DNA of 64,000 nucleotides, from assembly GCA_003194525.1 (NCBI GenBank), contig NBIV01000024.1, forward strand, positions 416,002-480,001, given 5' to 3'. Positions 43,948 through 56,039 of this stretch are shown here, piece by piece. The first letter of the stretch is position 1. Each line of letters starts with the position of its first letter. A program made the translations under genes and the position numbers. The notes beneath the pieces were generated by a model. That model had not been told where the DNA came from, made no database searches, and saw only the letters and a list, made by a program, of their open reading frames with translations. This stretch comes from Gracilariopsis chorda. Taxonomy: Eukaryota; Rhodophyta; Florideophyceae; Gracilariales; Gracilariaceae.

Positions 43948-45300
43948 ATCAGAACAAAGTTGCGAAAGGCCGTGACTAGCTTGTGTGCCGGTCCCAACGG
44001 AAAACATTTTATTGGAACTGGTGTCTTTGGTGAGCTGCTGCCAACAGTAGGTTTCCATGTTCTATCACGGACAGGGCATACAGATGTGTCAGAGCCGTTC
44101 TGGTTCCGCCTAACTTGCATTTTGCACGGTTCCAATCACCTTAAGTAACAGGAGCTATCTTTGTGTTACGCCTTTCTCATGGGTATTCTACCAGAAGCTG
44201 TCAAAGAAGAGCTCTCTCTCTCTCTCTGTTTACGAACGAGTAACATCAATTCTATGTTAGCCCGGGGGTTTGCTAAGGACCCCTACAACCTATAACGCGT
44301 TCTTCGTACGATAGCTATTAGCTACAACCCGGAGTCGTGCTACACACACTGGGTTACTACTATACTAAGAATGCATTAGGTGTCTAAGCGTGTTCAACCG
44401 CAGAATCGTTTCGTTTCCGAGGACTGTTGCCTTCTTCATTCCACCATTTCATTCAACCTCTAGAGGTCCTCGGGTAAGGGGCACACCACGACAAGGCGAT
44501 TCGCATGTACCACGTTGGCCGCCAAGAAACCATTGACGACATCCTTTCCGCCCAATCCTCATTTCAGCGGCAAGATCGGGGGTAAGAACCGGCGCGTAAC
44601 CTGCTGCGGCGTCTGATCCAAGTGTAGATCCTCCGAGAAAACCCTGGAAAAAACCCCGGTCCAAGAGGCTCCTTTGGAGCTCTTCCTTCGAGGGAAAAAT
44701 TCAGGGAAACAGCGGCTGGATCTTCTTCCGGTAGCGGGCCCGTGACCGACTGCGTACGTGCAGTTACGCGGGTGACTTTTCAAGACTATTCACCCAGGTC
44801 CGCGAGGGCAACTGGCAAGCTGACCGGTTGCTTGGGCGAGTTTAACGACCTCCCGGGTCGCAAAGAAGAGCTACACACGGAAACACCGGGCTTAGGTGTC
44901 CTGAAACTACCCAGTTTTACAAGCGGCAATCGATTAACCATGGACTTGAGAGGATGGACGTACGTTCACCTCGATGTACTTCTTGAGATTCTAATGGTGA
45001 GACATCTCAAGATTTTTAGTGTAAACTTGTTTAGTCATTTCGAGAACGCTGCCACTTGGCTTATGCAGGTTTCATATTTCAGGTCACTTTCCAGACGCGT
45101 CCCCAGCACATCTCGTGCATAAGGAAGATTTCGAGGTGCTGATGATGTGAGGGAAGGAGACGGTGCCCTTCAATATTGCGATCGCAATGCGCCACAATGT
45201 AAACTGGTTGGTGCCATCTTCAGCGTAATGCGCGAGAGAAGATTTCTTGAAGGTGCGCATAGAGGTTCTGAATGTCTCTCAAATGTATTCGCAACGCCTC
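43948..45300. other. Non-coding or unrecognised stretch inside the decayed element region
   Basis: It contains a CT dinucleotide run (about 44213-44227) and short frames (44742-45122, 126 codons, unrecognised). Several inverted words occur near 44450-44720 (for example CCTCTAGAGG and AGAGGCTCCTTTGGAGCTCTT) but no clear terminal repeat. Confidence 0.4.
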
Positions 45301-47477
45301 TTCAAATAATGGCATAAGATTCAGATCAGTCAGCTGTTCCTAACTTTAATGCGTATGGCAAGACAACTACTGCTTTGCAAGCCTCTGTGCCTTTTCTGGA
45401 AGTTTTTGGAAGACTTACTGAGGAAGACCACCAGCAGTTGTTTGGAGGTAACAAGTTAAAGAAAAGGACGTCAAGCTGGAGAGTTAAGACCCCACAACAG
45501 TTCATGACCAAAGAAGGAGGTTTAGCGCTGATGTTTTCCGCGCACCAGGACGTAGTACCGGTAGCATGTCAAGTAATCAAAAGACTGAAGGGAAAGGATT
45601 CTTTGCTAAAAACACTCATTGACAGAGGAAAGGCTATCTATAAAGCCAAAGATGTCCTTTACATAGCCCAGCGTGAAGCCAGGGAGTCAGAAGATGAAGT
45701 AATGATGAGAGATGCGAACAATCGCTGGGAGCATGTTCATGCTTCAACGCATATGATTTCATGAAGTGTGGATGCATTTTTCAAAATTGCGGGTTGTCTA
45801 TACCACGCACAAATGTCCAGGATGCTGAGGTATACTTTGAGAGTGGGAAGTTCTTATGTGTACACTTTGAATGATGTCTTGCAGCGGACACAAGATAACA
45901 GTTCATCCCTGTTTCAAGACAGCTGGTCCACACCCCTATTGCATCATACTCTTCAGTAAAAATAGATCTCATTAACACCATTCACTACAGGGGGTGTGAT
46001 AGTGGTCGCAGAACTACTGTGATTTCTGTAGTTACAGTGAAAATGAAGCAAACATTACGCGTGTGGCTATCTGGAACGAAATCATCAGATCCTTCTCAAG
46101 TGCATCTCCGTGTTGACACTCCATGCATGGTTATATCGCAGAAGAGGATGAAACAGCAGCGTCATGACAAGTTTAGAGGCGCGATACCTCTTTCCGGGAA
46201 CAACGAAAGTAGGGAAGCTTTGACGAAGCGACCGGACTTCAATGAAGAAATAGTCATCCCCTGGACCACCCTTCTCTCAAATCGATCGTACAAAGATGAG
46301 CTAGCATGGTTACAACTTTTGTGCTCGGCACTTTCTGCGGAAGAGCTCACGACATAACTGAAGTCGGTCATGCATGTTTACATGCACGGAGGAGCATTTG
46401 TTTTACCAAAGAGCTTTCAGGTTTCACATATGCGAGACCGGACATTTAGAATGGCATCCAGTCAAGATCCAGAGTTCTTCCATGGTAAAGTTGTTATTGA
46501 GCGATCAAGCGGGGCCTGTACCGAAGAAATTGAACTGGGCTCTTATGCAATATTGCCGAGAGGATGTACAGTTTCGCTTGATACATCATCAGGTTTAAAG
46601 CTGAAATAAATTCATATTCGTCACGGAAAAGCCAAGAAGAGATTCGTCGCTGCTTTCAAATTATACATACTGCCTGCAGTTCTGAATAGTCACCCTAGCA
46701 GAAAATCTGCCGGGCACGGCCTCTCTATTAGGTCCTTGTGAGACAGCTCCAGAGCTGCATATGAGCCGAGAGGGATCTGGAGCTTGCGTCATTATCTCCG
46801 ATGATACAGATGCTTTCTTCATTCTGCTTCTGTCTAAAATCTTAACCGGTCACGGCATACTCCATGTGCTTAACGGAAGCGTACACAGCGTTGATAACGC
46901 TATCAAATCTATTGAAATTCCAGAAATCGATGCGACCTCGATCGCAACTTTGTATGCATTTGGTGGATGTTACATTACGCCGAGAACCACAGGCGTTGCC
47001 CATGAACTATACCTAAGTGCCTAAATCAAAAATTCTGGGCGTCTTGGTGTTATCGGTTACGGTTCGTTTCCTGAGATTTACGGGAACATTATGTGCCTCG
47101 CCTACTTATGGAGAGAGAGCAAAAACCTAGTCTGTTCCCGTGCAAAGAGTGATGAAATTGAGACGGTTTTAGAAACGAAGCTTCAAGACAGACAAATATC
47201 GCGAAAGAAAATGATGAAACAGATCAGCATTATGTGTGTGTGCAACGTTCACTCTGGTACAGAGATGTGGAGGGTGTCTGTTAGAAACTTTGTGGCTGAC
47301 TGTGCCTCTCCCGTATGTCAACTTATCCCTGCTCCTTCTCATATTTATCTCCAAGCTGCTAGGGCAAGGTTTCTCGTGCATCATTACTGGAGTCTATCTG
47401 AGTGCTTACATTTAGTTCCGAGACTGCTGGTGGATTTTCGGCGTGCCACGGTTACGATCGGGAGGGCCAAGTATTAA
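45300..47477 (+). pseudogene. Decayed multi-segment ORF with a nuclease-like DDTD...GGC segment
   Basis: Plus-strand segments 45315-45764, 46019-46609 and 46761-47477 keep protein-like composition but are separated by stops and frame changes. The segment at 46761-47024 contains VIISDDTDAFFILLLSKIL and later IATLYAFGGCYITPRTTGV. This pairing (acidic SDDTD followed some 60 residues later by LxAFxGC(D)xT) matches, from memory, a widespread uncharacterised transposon-associated family with a PIN/FEN-like nuclease fold. An in-frame TAA follows near 47022 and the frame continues to 47477. Together with the ORF at 42247 this suggests one large decayed element on the plus strand. Confidence 0.45.
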
Positions 47478-47997
47478 GTGAGCAGGCGGAGGATGTGAAT
47501 AGATTGAATGGCGCCATTAAGAATTTGCTTTCGTTCTGCGCAAGTAAATCGTAATACAACACTCAAAGATGCTCATGCAAGAGAAAAAAGCTGCAGTGCA
47601 TTGGATGTAAAAGTGCACCACAATTCTGTCTCAACAGAATTATAAGTGCATCAGTTCAGCCTGTACAGACAGAGAGTGGCAATGTTGATGTTATTACTGG
47701 AACGACCGGATCAGGTTGTGACGAGATTGGTGTTGCAGAAAAGGGCCATTATAATATGAACTGATCTGCCAATGCACACGAAGCTTCAAGTGACGAATAT
47801 TCGCCAAGCAGCTGCGACCACTCACATTCCTTGATATCTGATTTTTCTATGTATACAGAGAACTTTGATCAATACGTCGATGAACTTCTTACTAAAAACG
47901 TTTCTGTTTAGCTGTACGAAACTAAAGAGGCTGGTTCACTAAACGAATTGATCACATGAAGCAAAGGTATTCTTACTTGTAGTACTAAGGAATACAA
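47478..47997. other. Gap without a supported gene
   Basis: 520 bp between plus-strand and minus-strand decayed ORFs. Short coding-like pieces may extend into it, but no frame is long enough to call. Confidence 0.35.
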
Positions 47998-49072
47998 TTA
48001 GAAGAGGTACGAAACCCTTTCGTCACTCCTCAACTCATCTGGAAATGCTCGCTTGAACTGTGCAAAGTCGAGGTGAGCTTTCACTGGATCCAGCAGTGTC
48101 CGTGTTGTCCACGTCATGTACCTTACTTCCACATCTTGAGGAATTTGATTTCTTAAGAAGATACTGCCGATTCCGCCACACAAAGAAACCAATAATTTGA
48201 TATGAGCAGCCTTTTGCTTTACTAGTAACAAATGATAAAATGTCCAACTGACTCTGAAATGGTAAGGCACCTCCTTGAATAGACACGAGAAGAAGACCTT
48301 CGGTTGAAATGCTGTGTACATGCTCCAAAACACCACAACGCTTCCTTAATCGTAGTAATACCCACCTGCAGTATAGCATCTCTCTTCTGACGCCACAATC
48401 AAAAGCAAATAATAACATCCTTATGAGTACAGTGTCAAATGGGGGTTTTCCGCGTGCTCCTTCGATCGAATCTTCAACAGAGCCTCAAGGGCCGCTTGAC
48501 GAAAACAAACTATCTTCACTGTCAATGCTACAGTAATTCTTCAGTACACCACATTCATTCATGGCGTCTGCCAATAGTTCTGTCGTGATTGAACATGTAC
48601 AGCGCCAAAAATTATAGAGGTCCGGAGAAACGTTCCAAGATTTACTGAATCCGCTGTTGTGATATTTCCTTTGTAACGCATTGAATATTGCATCCAAGAA
48701 TTTCTTGTTATACTGCCCAGGTAGTAAACAAATAGAAATCTTTTTGCGATTCCGACCCACGAGTGCCGATGATTCGGTGGACGAAGATGCTTCGTAGTTG
48801 GCTTCAGGAAAAGACAAACCGCAAAAGTGGCAGTAAAACCGATATGCTTCTCTGTTCGAGATCACGCTTTGACGAGTCTGAGTTCTATTGACTGGAATTT
48901 GGAAGACGTAAAAGGCACGTGTGGCGGTTTCTCCTCTCTTGCGAAAAAGGAGGACACAGATAGACGAACAAGCAGTACTCAACGTTCTCGAGTTGTGTGG
49001 AAATTTGGTTGTCAAAGAAAACTTGTTTGGTGCATTGCAAGTAGTTCCATGGCGTCCCCAGCACCCTACCAA
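47998..49072 (-). pseudogene. Decayed ORF of unknown family, minus strand
   Basis: Two open stretches (49072-48485 and 48418-48035) are in the same frame, separated by an in-frame TGA at 48485. The first part holds one Cys pair in FYCHFCGLSF, possibly a degenerate zinc finger. An overlapping frame continues to 47998. No family is recognised. It faces the plus-strand element remnants, so it may be the opposite-strand gene of the same element or a separate one. Confidence 0.4.
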
Positions 49073-49776
49073 TCCAAACTAATGTGTGTCAAGAGTTACG
49101 GAGAGTCGTTCTGTTTGGGCATTCATTGAGTAATGGTACTTGCAGATAAGCCCAAAAAGTGAAGAAGCGGAAGTAACTTTGCAAATGCAACGAGCTCGTT
49201 GTGCAGCCGGTAATCAAAGCTACAATTCTTGGCTTTTTTGGAAGTTTACAGACTGGATTTTGCTGTTTTGTAGACATTAGAGCGACATATAGAAGCGGTT
49301 TGGGTTTTGTTGAGTGGTGGACGTGTGTGAAAGGCTTCAGGTCGTGAGGGATGAATGAGTTGTCATGGCGGATAGGAAATGTGCAGCTGACAACATAGGA
49401 ATGCAACGGATATGATGTATTCTTCTTATTTTCATCGGTATATTTACCGTTCCGTTTGCTGCCAAAAAACGTTTGTCGAAGGCTTTGATTTTCATCTATT
49501 CCGTCACCGACTGTAATAGGACTTCTACACCAATATTGGACACTAGGCAGACGAGACAAAGCGAATTGTCTGTAGACAGGAAAACGTGTCCCAGCCACAT
49601 TTTCTGTCTTCGTCGCCCATGTAGAAACGAAAAAACCAAAACAGTAGAAAACCGTTTTCGCTGGATAACCGCAATCCGTGATATCACTCTAGCAGTTGCT
49701 TACCGTCGATCCGAAGTCATATTTCGTGAACACACGGTCTAGTCGATTGTCTCTGTCACTACCTCTACGTGCTAAA
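49073..49776. other. Gap between transposon remnants
   Basis: A 169-codon minus-strand frame (49089-49598) exists but its composition is unconvincing and no family is recognised. No terminal repeats for the adjacent Harbinger remnant were identified. Confidence 0.35.
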
Positions 49777-50448
49777 ATGAGTAATCATGCCTCAGCAGTT
49801 GTTCAGAAAGTCAATGAAAGCATGTGTTAGTCTGATACCACCACAACCGCAGCAACAGTTGCAGATCTACCAACAAACCGGTGTTTAGAGCATGAACCGG
49901 TCAATACCGACAACCAGCACTGTAGTTTGGAAACTGTTGTTTTAATGCTTCAAATGATGACAGAAGCCGAATACGGCAACTGCAAGAAGCAGAAGAAACC
50001 TTTGAAAGACGTCTTTAAGTTGGCAACAGACTTGGCAAAGAAACACAACAATATCACAAGATCACCCAAACCTTTGCAGAATAAATTCACTCGTATCAAG
50101 CAGAAATACTCTGCGTATATAACCAAAATAAGTAAATCTGGAAGAGATGGAGATGACCAAGATCTTTTTGACAAGCCAGAATTCTTCGAAGAAGTTCATG
50201 AACGTGAGCATGGAAAAGCACGCCAAAATCTACAAGCCGTATTCGACTGAGAATTGGGTAGCAACAAAGTCGATTCTACTCCAAGTAGTTCGCGAAAGCG
50301 CAAAAGACAGACTCATGCTTCGGTTGTTCAGTCATTTTTGGAGGACGTCAAACCATTTCAACAGGGTTTACTAGAAGAAATGAAGAAAAGCAACGAAGAG
50401 AAAGCGAAGATAAGCGCTATTATGGAACGTCTCGTAGATAAGATTTGA
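49777..50448 (+). pseudogene. Myb/SANT-like (trihelix) Harbinger accessory protein, decayed
   Basis: One frame from the ATG at 49777 to the TGA near 50448, interrupted by TAG (about 49828) and TGA (50248-50250). It contains a Myb/SANT-like helix pattern (DVFKLATDLAKKHNNITRSP, then LQNKFTRIKQKYSAYITKI) and, after the second stop, a basic patch (SSSRKRKRQTH) and a short coiled coil rich in Glu/Lys. Such proteins bind Harbinger ends together with the transposase. The opposite-strand Harbinger transposase remnant starts just to the right, in a convergent arrangement. Confidence 0.6.
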
Positions 50449-50592
50449 ACTTGTTCTACTAACTTTTGGATTACATAATAAAGGAGTACATCCCGCTGTT
50501 TTTTCCCTCTACGTGTTTCACCTTTCACTTCATTTGCATCACTGCGCTCCTCTTCAGGAAAGTATACATTGTCATCTTGCCTATAACCGATT

Positions 50593-51810
50593 CACAAATT
50601 GTGCAGAATAACGCAAGTAGTTGCATTGAATACCATGTCATCTTCATGATGAATACGAAACCCTGCCCACAAGATAGGAAATCTGTGCTTGAGCATACCA
50701 AATGCACACTCTACTGTTTTTAGTGTTTGCAAAGCAATTTAAGCCCATTTTTTCAGAACAGGATTAGCTGCCGTTTCCGATTTGCTCGTACTTTTCATCA
50801 TGTTGATATCAAGGCGAAACGAGCATTCCCCCATAAGATATCGCCTTGTGCTTCCCCCTGTTATATCTAGACCCGAATTGTCTCTACCCAGCCATGTACC
50901 GTCATCGATTTGCTTCTTCTAAGTGCAGTTCCGAAAGATAGAACAATCAGCATAAACCCCCGCCTGGCCAATGTCAGTGTAGAGGAAACTTGTGTTAGCG
51001 GTGACGAACGTACCCCGGACCCTGCTCAAGAACCCTTTTTAGTTATGTTACTCGTAGTAGTGGTGCACAGACACATTAACCATGGAATATGTGTACCATC
51101 AACAGCTCCAATACAATACGGTAATCCGTGGATATCTTGGCCTTTCATCACGTTTGAAACTTCTTATTCCGAACGTGGTAGACACATTTTGTCCGCAATA
51201 TGCTTAGAAATAGCACAAATAACACATTTTACGTCTATGTTCCCAGACCTTCTCCCTATCCCAAGCTGAGCTGCAATGGCGTCACATGTTGCGCCGCCAA
51301 CATACATAAGAAATGATGCAATTTGAGTGTTAGTTGGAATAGGTTTGCGGTAGTTTGTAACGCTTTTGACTAGATCAGGAGACCAAGCCAAACAAAGCTG
51401 CTTGAATACAGCTGTAGCAACTCGAAACAGTCCTTTCCATGCCCCACCAGCAATAAAACTAGGCTGCAATGCATATATCTCAAACCAAATTTCATCGTTG
51501 CGGCTATGCAATCATTGTCGATGCGGCGCCGATCCCCGTTTGTTAGTTTCGATATCATTCATGACCAATGCCCTAGTTTGTACACCAATCAGTGCTGCGG
51601 TGTATTAAGAATCGTCGTCGGGAATGTCGAGGACATGAAAAAGTTTAGGATTACCCTCTTGGCTGTCGGAGATACCATGAAGAGGTGAAATTGGCAGTCC
51701 AAAGATTGTCCAAAACGTGAGTACGCTTCCGAAGCGTACCCAAAATAGGGATAAATTGTCTGGAAAAAGAGAAAGATGCTTCGTGTCATGTTGGGAAACA
51801 TTGCATACAA
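50593..51810 (-). pseudogene. Harbinger transposase remnant B
   Basis: Reading leftward from about 51810. Helical N-terminal domain segments include TNTQIASFLMYVGGATCDAI and AAQLGIGRRSGN. The first catalytic block is GLPYCIGAVDGTHIPW (near 51110). The last catalytic block is VECAFGMLKHRFPILWAGFR (near 50680), followed by CVILHNL and a stop at 50593. Several stops and frame changes occur in between (near 51160, 51040 and 50870). It is clearly a PIF/Harbinger DDE transposase and clearly inactive. It differs in sequence from the copy at 21585. Confidence 0.75.
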
Positions 51811-51994
51811 AATTCGGGGGTTCTAGACAACAAGCGCCGTGCGATGTCTTGATGTAGAAACCCCGTAACGTTAGACCTCAGAAACAGAGGGTGCAGTACG
51901 AGTAGCTGTGGTGACGGTGAAGTCCTGACCACTCATTCCATTGCTTCAATAAAGTAAAAAAAATTTACAACGGTTTGGATCCTGGCCTTTTTTC

Positions 51995-53299
51995 TTGTTC
52001 AAAGCGCTTTATGCAACGACCATGGAGACAACTCGCCTTTCAGAGCATAGTACAAAGTTTTTACTACAAATACCTCATACAGCGCACTACTTGCACTCTA
52101 CTGTAATACGTACACTACATTCTAATATACCAATAAACAAGGAAACAGAACTTCTTTTACTTCTACAACTGCAGAACATAAACTTGCCCATTCTGTTGCA
52201 AATCCTTCATATATTAACCATTGTGGTGAGGTCACGAAAAACAAAAAGATACAGAGGTCTCCTGAAAGAATCACGCACAATACACAGAGGTCCATCATGG
52301 TGGATTAAAGACTACCTTGCCGTCCATAGCGTATATTCTCTAAAGCAGTATCCCCGGCGATTCGCAGTGCCTCGTTCTCTGTTTTGGAAGATGCGTGACG
52401 ACTTGCTACAGAGATACCAACACATCTTTGCACAAAAGCAAAGCGCATTTGGTAAGGTAGAACACGCATTTGAGATCAAAGTTCTAACATCATTACGATT
52501 TTTATTTACAAGTAGTAGTTACGAGGATCTAGATGACGGAACTAGAATGCGTTGAAAGCATACTATGTACTATTTACAATGCTTTTTTGACTGCATTCTA
52601 TAGATTTATGGTCCCAAATACGTGATATAGAGACCCTTGCTCGACGAAATGACCCGAATTGAACAAAGGTATGACGAAGTGGGCTTCAAAGATTTTGGGG
52701 CAGTGCAATGCGGCCGACTGACCTGAAAGAATTGCTCCATTGCTATCAAAGGACAGTTTCAGAACAAAAAAGACGGCAAAATGGCTATGATATCTGTCGA
52801 AGCTTGGTGTGCCATAGATATCTACGTTTAGCATTGGTTCGCTCGAAGACCCGCGACGAACAACGACAGAATGATCAACATATCTCCACTGTTCAATAAA
52901 ATATTGTTTGATGACTTTGATTTTCGGTTAGCGTCACCCTAAAAACTGGTTTCTACATCTTTCTCTAAAGAAGTGCCGTACTTTGTATTAGGTGGAATAT
53001 ATCCATGATGGACCATCTTTGCGCCTCCCATTCATCAACCAGGACGTCAAGAAGAACATAGATACACAATGAGACAGGAACCAAGAAGAAACGACACTGA
53101 AAGACTGTTTGGTGTTCTGCAGTCCAGGTTCAGGGTGCTATGGGAGGACATAGGTATGTCGTACTTGGAAGATATAGTCAAAGTATCTGAAACCTGTGTG
53201 ATTCTACAGAATTTAATTGTCCGCATGCACCAAGAAGGAGAATTTACGGAGGACATACAAAAAGAGGAAGGCAAAATAAACATACTAACGGAACTTTAA
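51995..53299 (+). pseudogene. Harbinger transposase remnant C (plant transposon protein type)
   Basis: N-terminal segment 51995-52555 (for example FAVPRSLFWKMRDDLLQRYQ). The core near 52690-53060 can be read through stops and contains CSIAIKGQFQNKKDGKMAMI, SVEAWCAIDIYV and LPYF-like and GGIYP-type blocks. The C-terminal block is DTERLFGVLQSRFRVL (53098-53145), with CVILQNLIV. This is the arrangement of the plant_tran branch of PIF/Harbinger. In-frame TGA near 52729 and TAG near 52831 sit where Trp is expected. Inactive; unlike copies A and B. Confidence 0.72.
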
Positions 53300-53761
53300 G
53301 AATCGAAACAGAGCTTGGCATCTACTCTGAATGAGGACAATCATCACGAGACAGAAGAAACGAACGGAAAAAGAATGATAGCTCACAATGGGAATCTTTT
53401 CTGGTACGACACAGGTTCATGACATCGGCACTTGGCCATGAAGCACTCAAAGAAGATCTTATCAAACGGTTGGGAAATCAGTAGTCTAGTTCATTTTCTC
53501 TAGCTTTATTTGAATAGAGATAGGAATTAAAGGGAACCTCACAGAAGTACGTTTAGTCTGGGACGGATCCCGCTCTCGTCTGTCTTTGCCTTTATAGAGT
53601 GACCTCTCAGAACCTTTTTAAAGATTACCAGAAGAACTGATTTCATCATTGAGATCAGTGATTGGTGGCAGGTTCATTTTTTCTTCCTTTTCCTCTCTCC
53701 ACGAGTTCTTCAAGCTCTGCGCATTTCTTTCAATATTGCTCCCAGTGTGGGACTTGGCTCC
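53300..53761. other. Gap without a supported gene
   Basis: Between Harbinger remnant C and the NAM-like fragment. No coding or repeat structure was recognised. Confidence 0.35.
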
Positions 53762-54205
53762 CTATTCTTTATTGCCCACACCCATTACGTACGCAGCGCT
53801 CATGGGGCGTTTCAGCAGTGATTCCCTCTTTTTGCTCCCTTCTGGCAGTACTTGTAGCAGTGGCAGATCATTTTCCTTTCTTTCTTGGGCCTGACGCTCG
53901 TGTAGAGCGCTCTCCATGAATTCATTAGTTCGTATCATCTCTCCGCGCATCGTGCGGAACATCTTCGTGACCTTTTCTTCTATTCTGTTCTCTCTTTCCT
54001 GCTTTTTTCTTTTCTTGATCCCGACCGGGCACTTTCTAGTGTGTTCCATGCCAGTAGCCTCTTCTTGGTTGCTACCATCAGATGAACTGTTCTTTACCAC
54101 TTCGGAGTGGTTGCATGTGTGTTGCGATTTGGCATTTACTCGATACGAAGATGCACCTTTACTAGTCCCGCTGTAGTCGTCCCCGAACTTTGGTTGCATA
54201 CTCAA
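53762..54205 (-). pseudogene. NAM-associated / Myb-like transposon protein fragment
   Basis: Open minus-strand frame (147 codons, first ATG two codons in). It contains KCPVGIKKRKKQERENRIEE, the (R/K)P(I/M)G(V/H)KK.K motif of NAM-associated C-terminal domains, followed by a Glu/Arg-rich helix. These domains occur in accessory proteins of PIF/Harbinger transposons. The DNA-binding N-terminal domain is not visible, so this is a fragment. It ends 38 bp before the Helitron at 54243. Confidence 0.5.
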
Positions 54206-54530
54206 AACGTCTGCTGCCTCTACATAAAGAAATTCCTGTGAATCTCAACACCCCACTCTTAATGATTTACACATGTATGAGGGGGGTGTTGTTGATTGAT
54301 AGGAGGCGGTGCGCCAATTAACCGCTCTGTATGCCCCTCTACGCGCATGCAAAACTGCCATTTGGCGCAACGCCTCCCTACCACTTAAAAAATTCAGCAG
54401 CAGCAGCAGCAGCAAAGCGTTCAGTTAATTTGCTGCTGCTGCTGCAAGTTGACTGTGCAATGGCTGCTGAATGGCTTGCAATACAATCAAATTGTTGTGC
54501 CAGCCACTCAGCAGCAAAACCCCGCCTGTT

Positions 54531-54610
54531 CATTCCGACACGTGGCAAATTGCACTGCGCCAGTGCAGCGCATTCCGACACGTGGCAAATTGCACTGCGC
54601 CAGTGCAGCG
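54531..54610 (+). repeat. Two tandem 40-bp repeats with G-box and palindrome
   Basis: 54531-54570 and 54571-54610 are identical. Each unit contains ACACGTGGC (a G-box) and the imperfect palindrome TGCACTGCGCCAGTGCA. An inverted relative (CTGCACTGGCGCAGTGCC) follows near 54657. The same pair exists in the right-hand copy at 59557-59596 and 59597-59636, with a single G-to-A difference plus a change at the end. Location upstream of the Helitron genes suggests promoter elements or binding sites. Confidence 0.85.
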
Positions 54611-55030
54611 TATACTGAAGTTTCATTGCAGACTTGCCTGCAACAGACGTATATACTGCACTGGCGCAGTGCCAAATGCATCTCGCTTGCTGACCCTAAC
54701 CACTGTTTTGCATCCCATTCAGGCTTGGCCAATAGCGCAGTGTCGTAACCTTTTGCTACTTTGGGCACTGTTTGCTGGCCTGGGACGTAGGCAAGGCCGA
54801 GCTCGTGTGCAGGTCGCCACAAGAGTAACCCACTAAGTACCACGGATCTGGGAAAAGTCAGGTGCTCATCTGTGGTATACTGGTCGTTTGACGGCGATCA
54901 GGAAGTCTGAGGGTTTACCGGACCTAATACCAGCTTGCTGTGCACAGTCCGGGGCGGCCGCCGTGTCGTACCTCTTCGGGCCGGAAAGCACACTTCGGTG
55001 TGTGAGTAAAGGCAGACCAATCCTTACAAC

Positions 55031-56039
55031 CGGACTGCTTCCAGTGGTGCCGCAGGTGTACATGGAGGCCGAGCCAAGTGGTAATGTGAGACGAGTGTAC
55101 ACAAACATTTTCAACGAATTGCCGTGGAAGAGTGATCTGTGGACATTGTGCTCGGTTCAAGTGCTGTACCTCACGGAACAAGTACGCCAAGCGGATGATC
55201 CGGCATTTGCGTCGCTGTTACGTTCCATTGCACGAAACACAATATCCAACAACGCTCCACTACCACTCAGATCTACCGGTGGCATGTAAACCGCCTACCA
55301 ATTCCTGTGGAAGTGGCTCACAACACGACGCAAGGAGGATGTGGATCTCAGCAAAATGCTCATTGCCTCCAAAAATCAGTTGGTCGACGAACATAATGCG
55401 GCAGCGCTGGATCTGTTTCCTGGTGAACGCTTCACTCTTCCGCCAGCTACGACAGTACAACCTGACGGTGTACCAAACTCAGAGCCCGACGTCACCAATA
55501 CCTTTGTTCCCGAGTTTGCGTATCAGTATGCGCCTACTGGAGTACCGCCTCATAACTTGGACTTGAAGATTGGTGTGCCAGTTATGGTCATTCGGAACGT
55601 GCTGCATCCCGCTGTGGTCAACGGAAAGCTGTTCGTAGTCGTGCGTGTCGATCAATTTACGATGCAGGTGGCTCGATTCGACGAGAACAGACAGGTGCTC
55701 GAACGACAGCTCCTGCATCGTATCGACTTCGAGTTTTCTTTCGCAGATATTCGCATGATTCGAAGGCAGTTTCCCATTCGTCTCGCGTTTGCAGCTACCG
55801 TTCACAAAGGACAGGGAAAGACGTTGGATGCCTTGGTTGTGGATGTGCGATCCAAGTTCTTCTGCGCTGGTCAGTTGTATGTCGCATTGTCGCGCGTTCG
55901 AAGGAACGACCATGTGCTGCTCCTGCATGATCCGCAGCTTACACCCTCGAATTCGCACACAATTCATCCCATGCCTGTTCCCATCGCCAACCCAGTGCTG
56001 CCTGAAGCCATTCAGTTCTGCATCCCTCCACAACCGTAA
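55031..56039 (+). pseudogene. Truncated PIF1-like Helitron helicase, C-terminal half
   Basis: Begins within the equivalent of QLLPVVPQVYMEAEPS and runs to the normal C-terminus with a TAA at 56037-56039. It keeps the later helicase motifs: [49 protein letters not shown] and [15 protein letters not shown]. One in-frame TAA (55287-55289) replaces the CAA (Gln) of the left copy. Walker A and Rep are gone. The reading frame of the leader happens to stay open across the deletion point from 54888. Confidence 0.88.
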
